A stretch of DNA of 40,955 bases from the NCBI GenBank assembly GCA_002361535.1, contig DETG01000066.1:1-40955 (forward strand), given 5' to 3'. The notes below the pieces were generated by a model. That model was given only the letters and a program-made list of their open reading frames with translations, made no database searches and was not told where the DNA came from. The position numbers and the translations under genes were made by a program. Of this stretch, positions 40,815 through 40,955 are shown in pieces. Origin of the DNA: Prevotella sp. UBA3294 (GTDB taxonomy: Bacteria > Bacteroidota > Bacteroidia > Bacteroidales > Bacteroidaceae). The number at the start of each line of letters is the position of its first letter. The first letter of the stretch is position 1.

Positions 40815-40955
40815 ATGGGCAAAAGTACACATTTTTTCGGACAGCCGGTGTATGGTCAGATGATAAAATCACTCGACCGTGATAGAATTGTTGGAATGAG
40901 CCGCAAAAACGGCGGTGAGAAGTACGTGAAGAGTTTCAACGGGTTCACTCATCTG
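40815..40955 (+). CDS. IS4-family transposase, DUF4372-type N-terminus (partial)
   Basis: The first 47 codons of a transposase, open to the end of the window. MGKSTHFFGQPVYGQMIKSL and the following Arg/Lys-rich helix (SRKNGGEKYVKSFNGFTHL) match the DUF4372 N-terminal domain of IS4-family transposases common in Bacteroidetes. The DDE catalytic part lies outside. It interrupts the second susC. Confidence 0.85.
   Translation, partial: MGKSTHFFGQPVYGQMIKSLDRDRIVGMSRKNGGEKYVKSFNGFTHL

Larger units (their letters stand above)
40707..40955 (+). mobile_element. IS4-family element, left end (runs off the window)
   Basis: Starts near 40707, where similarity to the first susC stops and CTGTCCGCTAAAC begins, probably the terminal inverted repeat. 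It contains a hairpin (40743-40775), a promoter and the start of a transposase gene. The right end and the target duplication are outside the window, so the exact boundary is uncertain by several bases. Confidence 0.75.

Overview
This window looks like a chromosomal segment from a Prevotella-like member of the Bacteroidales. Supporting signs are SusC/SusD-type outer-membrane proteins, repeated matches to the Bacteroidetes promoter form (TTTG or TTG, 19-20 bp, TAnnTTTG), an epimerase-type threonine dehydrogenase, few Shine-Dalgarno sites, and a DUF4372-type IS4 transposase. No rRNA, tRNA or CRISPR array was seen. All calls come from reading the sequence; no database search was possible.

Layout. 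1-4.7 kb holds folP, cdaA (c-di-AMP synthesis), pta and ackA; a GxxExxY gene flanked by inverted repeats sits between pta and ackA. 4.9-8.0 kb is a large outer-membrane beta-barrel protein with a Gly/Arg-rich tail. 8.0-10.1 kb has a MIP18/SufT-like Fe-S factor and lpxH, separated by a four-helix-bundle gene that is also flanked by inverted repeats. 10.1-14.7 kb lies on the minus strand: a stand-alone reverse transcriptase with an interleaved-repeat leader, an unknown small protein, radC, a family 2 glycosyltransferase, a 64-bp palindromic element and efp. 14.9-19.9 kb is a plus-strand run: rpmH, a PASTA protein, an RluA-type pseudouridine synthase, ddl, an acyltransferase and a small lipoprotein. 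19.9-23.4 kb is a threonine-to-glycine cluster (SDR-type threonine dehydrogenase, kbl, threonine aldolase). 23.4-40.9 kb is an accessory outer-membrane locus: SusC, SusD and a duplicated-domain lipoprotein, then two copies of a pair (DUF6057-like membrane protein plus a CxxCH beta-propeller protein) around a DUF4369-like lipoprotein, then a second susC cut short by an IS4-family element.

How the parts fit. The core genes are housekeeping: folate, c-di-AMP, acetate production, lipid A, ribosome and cell wall. The 23-41 kb block is probably an uptake or envelope system of unknown substrate; no glycoside hydrolase was recognised. Both susC genes have long leaders with a tiny ORF ending in Asn-Asn-Thr-Gly, followed by a hairpin whose downstream arm can also pair with a third segment. 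The bases differ between copies but the pairing is kept, so this looks like an undescribed attenuator.

A second theme is short-period repeats. Arrays of 7-bp units lie at gene ends and starts, in several cases supplying stop codons, C-terminal residues or an in-frame insertion, and they form inverted arms around small inserted genes.
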